DNA from: RGIG3178 sp963674495
GTDB taxonomy: Bacteria > Bacillota > Clostridia > Christensenellales > QAND01
Direction of reading: 5' to 3'
Assembly: GCA_963674495.2 (NCBI GenBank)
Contig: CAXXLG010000003.1
Coordinates: 124,001-188,000 of the forward strand
DNA: 64,000 nt
A program made the translations under genes and the position numbers. Positions 61,486 to 64,000 of the stretch are shown one piece after another; position 1 is the stretch's first letter; each line of letters starts with the position of its first letter. The notes beneath the pieces are model-generated. The model saw nothing but the letters and a program-made list of their open reading frames with translations, searched no databases and was not told the DNA's origin.

Positions 61486-62709
61486 TTAGTCGATGACGAC
61501 CAAGCGTCTGATTGGCCCTTTGCTGTTTGGATTGAGCGGTTGGCCAAACGCGGTCGGGGTGACATTCCATGCCATCTGCCATGTGCCTGCCAAATCCGAA
61601 ACATCAAAGCTCACCGTGCCATCGGGCGACACAGGCGTAGATGGTGTTGTTGTGCCCGTATTCGTGTTTGACGCGGCCAATTGGTTTTGCAATGCCCTGA
61701 TTTCATCCAACAATCCTTCGCTGTCCTTGAGCGCTTGCGCGTAGGCAATCGCATCATCCAAATTGCCGCTTGTCATCGTTGCGCCGTCTTTGGACAGGTT
61801 AATCCCGACAAACGGATCGTTCAGTACAAGCGACCGGATGTCCTCGGTTGCATTGGCAGCGCTGATGGCCGGGTTTCCGTTGCTGTCGCTGAGGAACAGC
61901 CATTTAGCCCCGTCCTTTGCATAGTTGACCGCATTGCCCTGCAAACTGGTGATGGTGTATGTGCAGTTGTCGTAACCGGCTTCTCCTTTGAATAGATAGA
62001 GAGCGTCATCCGTTAACTGTGCAGCGGTTGCCGCGCCGCCAAGGGACACGATACCTTTGGGGATAACAAAAGGTATCGCAGGGGCAATGCCCATTTCCGC
62101 CGCTATCAGCACGGTGACCTTGCAGCCGCTTCTGACAATGCGCGCGCCCACTTCTCTCGAAGCCGCCACGTCGCCAAAGTTAGTCCAGGCCTCGGCGGTG
62201 ATTTCACCGTTGGCGGTTTTCAGTGCGGAATTGGCATACTGCATATCGGAATTCAAAAAATCCGCCAGCGTTCTGAGCCGTTGGCCCGCTTGGGCGGAAT
62301 CGAATACCTGGATGATATCGTTGGATTCGGCGGCATAGGCCGTTTCGATGAATGAAAACGTTTGCTGATTTTGTGCGCTTATCATGGATTGGAACGTATC
62401 ATCGTCCACCTGCTCGTGCAATAATTTTGTGCATTGCGCCGCGGCATCATAGTATTGCTGCGCTTTTGAAAGCTCATCATACCACTGGTCATACGTATCG
62501 TAGGACACGTTTTGATCAAGCACCCTGCTTGTATAGTATGTTCCGCTGCAAAACGCCTCGATGGCATAATCGCAAAGCGCAAGGGAATCCTTTGCCGTTA
62601 ATGCACCACCATCCTGACGATTGGTAATATTGAGTATGGACAATACCGTAAACGCAAAAAAAGCACCCGCTAAAACAACCGAGCCAATGACCCACCCCGT
62701 CTTTTTCAT
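61486..62709 (-). CDS. Membrane-anchored extracytoplasmic protein, C-terminal domain truncated by in-frame stop
   Basis: The readable part is 407 residues. ATG at 62709 follows AAAGGATGAACT. There is one N-terminal membrane helix (about 5-27), then about 300 residues of mostly helical text (YDQWYDELSKAQQYYDAAAQ, ALKDSEGLLDEIRALQNQLA). A Thr-rich linker precedes the start of a lipocalin-like domain (VSFDVSDLAGTWQMAW). The frame stops at TAA 61486 but continues coherently (see 61234-61485). It leads the zinc-ribbon gene. No family recognised for the helical part. Confidence 0.7.
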   Translation of the reverse strand: MKKTGWVIGSVVLAGAFFAFTVLSILNITNRQDGGALTAKDSLALCDYAIEAFCSGTYYTSRVLDQNVSYDTYDQWYDELSKAQQYYDAAAQCTKLLHEQVDDDTFQSMISAQNQQTFSFIETAYAAESNDIIQVFDSAQAGQRLRTLADFLNSDMQYANSALKTANGEITAEAWTNFGDVAASREVGARIVRSGCKVTVLIAAEMGIAPAIPFVIPKGIVSLGGAATAAQLTDDALYLFKGEAGYDNCTYTITSLQGNAVNYAKDGAKWLFLSDSNGNPAISAANATEDIRSLVLNDPFVGINLSKDGATMTSGNLDDAIAYAQALKDSEGLLDEIRALQNQLAASNTNTGTTTPSTPVSPDGTVSFDVSDLAGTWQMAWNVTPTAFGQPLNPNSKGPIRRLVVID

Positions 62710-62863
62710 AGTTCATCCTTTCCGGTGAATGTTAAAAAGAAAAACAAATAGAAATGGTTGATAGATACAACAATATTTTACAATGGATGGTAAGGATTTT
62801 CAAGATGAGGGTGGGGGAGAGGGAAAGATTTCAGCTACGTCATGTTTAATGGCCGAGTGTAGT

Positions 62864-62910
62864 GCTTGAATGGGATTCAAGAGCGTGAAGCGTAAAGGAA
62901 ATGTGCCGGT
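62864..62910 (+). repeat. Dispersed repeat, copy 2, with tRNA-Pro-like anticodon arm
   Basis: TGCTTGAATGGGATTCAAGAG matches the tRNA-Pro anticodon arm (51667-51687) at all but one base, and runs directly into the same 33-bp tail as copy 1 (62878-62910, 30 of 33 identical to 51997-52029). Confidence 0.65.
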
Positions 62911-62936
62911 CGTTTTCAAGAGACAATGTTAAGGAG

Positions 62937-63149
62937 CTAATGAAGGATGTGAATCGATATTCTTATGATATTTTGTGCACCATATTGATCATTGCTAAAC
63001 ATATTAACAATACAATTATATAAAAATTCTGATTGATCAGTAGTGTCTTTTGCCTTATTTAAAGTTTTGATAGTGTCGCCAAAAAAACCACTATTAGCGA
63101 TTTTATCCAACTCCTTGGCAGCATCATTAAAATCATAAAAATCATTCAT
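62937..63149 (-). CDS. Small acidic helical protein (hypothetical)
   Basis: 70 residues. ATG at 63149 has only a distant AAAGG. The text NDFYDFNDAAKELDKIANSGFFGDTIKTLNKAKD is protein-like and strongly AT-rich. No family recognised. It lies just downstream of decayed fragments on the same strand and could be the surviving part of a small module. Confidence 0.45.
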   Translation of the reverse strand: MNDFYDFNDAAKELDKIANSGFFGDTIKTLNKAKDTTDQSEFLYNCIVNMFSNDQYGAQNIIRISIHILH

Positions 63150-63164
63150 TAAATTATTTTAACC

Positions 63165-63430
63165 TTTCTTAATAATATGACCATAACTTGGACAATTTCT
63201 ATCTTCAAGTAAAATTACGTTATACCCGTATTTGGGGCAAAGCCCAACTAGCTAATATTCCATTCTTTCTCGTATTCCATTTATTCCTCTGTATATAACA
63301 GGAATTACTTTATTTACAAAGTCTGAATATTCAATTGCAAGATGACCGCCATATATTTATCATAATACAATAAAATATTACCGTAAAATTTTAATATTAA
63401 CAATATTAGCTATTATTTATCAAAGCTTTT
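63165..63430 (-). pseudogene. Decayed AT-rich coding fragments
   Basis: On the minus strand, two coherent pieces in different frames are separated by stops: GGHLAIEYSDFVNKVIPVIY (then GINGIRERMEY) and CPKYGYNVILLEDRNCPSYG (then HIIKKG). They look like parts of one former gene interrupted by frameshifts. No family could be assigned. Confidence 0.4.
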
Positions 63431-63454
63431 AGCCTTTCTCTAATGGTTGTATTT

Positions 63455-63606
63455 AGGCATTAGTTTTAATAATTGAAATTTGGGCTGCCTTTTCTATAAC
63501 AGAGCCTCCGATAGGGAAGAAGCCCGAGGAATAGATATTCACGGGCCTCTTCATAGAATTGTACCGAATCGCTTCATTCAACGTATCGACATCGGGGAAG
63601 GTAATA
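63455..63606 (-). pseudogene. Open C-terminal coding fragment without start
   Basis: The minus-strand frame reads FPDVDTLNEAIRYNSMKRPV and continues NIYSSGFFPIGGSVIEKAAQ before a stop. It is coherent but has no start and no recognised family. Confidence 0.35.
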
Positions 63607-63899
63607 CTACACCACCCCCATTCCCTCCAACAACTCCACGCAATCCAGATAGCCCTGTTTATAGAGTGCTTGCTGTTCGATGGCGGCGGTGGTGAGTTCG
63701 TGCTCGAACAACTGCCGGAAGGATTGAAAATCGTCCGGGCTAAGAGTTAGTTCGTGTTTGCTCATGATGATGGGGTCTATCCTGTTCCAAAGCTCGATTT
63801 GCATCCTGACCGCCTGTGCGTATTCGACGTTGTTTTGCGTAGGTTTTGGGTGATTTCTTCCATCCTGTCGATCAAAAAATCCGTGATACATTGTTCCAT
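63607..63899 (-). pseudogene. Small helical protein with apparent frameshift (DUF6809-like)
   Basis: A good ribosome site (AAAGGAG) and ATG at 63897-63899 open a frame reading EQCITDFLIDRMEEITQNL. The coherent remainder (NNVEYAQAVRMQIELWNRID to ALYKQGYLDCVELLEGMG) lies in another frame that begins at 63891 without a ribosome site. The tail resembles small clostridial DUF6809-type proteins. The simplest reading is one frameshift near 63835-63850; a shorter real gene starting at 63891 is the alternative. Confidence 0.45.
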
Positions 63900-64000
63900 A
63901 TCAGCCGCTCCTTTCAGGTGGAGCACCTCTGCTTGTGGAGGAGCCGGTACGCATGTTATACTATTTACGTACGTTTGCCTTCGGGCAGGTGTGCAGTGGG

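Overview
The window looks like a chromosomal segment of an anaerobic, spore-forming member of the Clostridia (Firmicutes). The evidence is strong AGGAGG-type ribosome binding sites, frequent TTG starts, CotF-type spore coat proteins, GerMN lipoproteins, RnfG, a SCIFF-type radical SAM maturase and a DUF134/MinD/NifX cluster. Most of the window has medium-high GC. From about 51.8 to 60 kb and again from about 62.8 to 63.5 kb it is visibly more AT-rich. No rRNA, CRISPR array or intact transposase was seen. There is one tRNA, tRNA-Pro(GGG).

Layout. 0-6.7 kb: the start of pstS (running off the left edge), a NYN-domain RNase-like protein, an amidohydrolase, a secreted cohesin-like protein followed by mscL and a cyclase, and a D,D-carboxypeptidase. 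6.7-13.5 kb: a two-component system followed by two GerMN lipoproteins (an order like actinobacterial mtrA-mtrB-lpqB), pyrimidine-nucleoside phosphorylase and a PfkB kinase. 13.5-21 kb: two membrane or secreted proteins, a PerR-like regulator, then pyk-galU-ahcY-mtaD. 21-27.7 kb: a peptidoglycan-binding protein, an ArsC/Spx-like protein, CotF-like proteins, recX, birA, a P1 peptidase, nnr and a solitary mazF. 27.8-34.4 kb: yitT, tsaE-tsaB-rimI, an alpha/beta hydrolase, a membrane-fused MurF-like ligase and ddl. 34.5-38.8 kb: icd, a SEC-C protein, small secreted or membrane proteins, a lone RnfG and pdxA. 38.9-45.2 kb: a GntR-ABC operon with a perfect 13-bp dyad at its promoter, a D-threonine-aldolase-like enzyme, an HD nucleotidase, a beta-hydroxyacid dehydrogenase, a GNAT acetyltransferase and a NagD-like phosphatase.

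45.4-51.5 kb is a molybdenum cofactor operon: moeA, moeA-PBP fusion, moaC-MOSC fusion, moaA, MOSC-mogA fusion. It is preceded by a good promoter and a structured leader that may be a Moco riboswitch. moaD, moaE and moeB are not in view.

51.6-63 kb looks like an inserted or modular region next to tRNA-Pro. The tRNA 3' end is duplicated about 390 bp downstream. A 33-bp sequence joined to a tRNA-Pro-like anticodon arm occurs at both sides (52.0 and 62.9 kb). Inside lie a NifX-like protein, two ferredoxin-bearing MinD-type ATPases, three small glycine-rich proteins, a COG0731 radical SAM protein, a DUF134 regulator and a SCIFF-maturase-like radical SAM/SPASM protein with no precursor peptide beside it. 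A 14-bp palindrome sits on the promoter of the first gene. Further right are two zinc-ribbon/lipocalin-like cell-envelope genes. One has its reading frame interrupted by an in-frame TAA, with 83 coherent codons following. The last 1.1 kb is AT-rich and holds decayed gene fragments.
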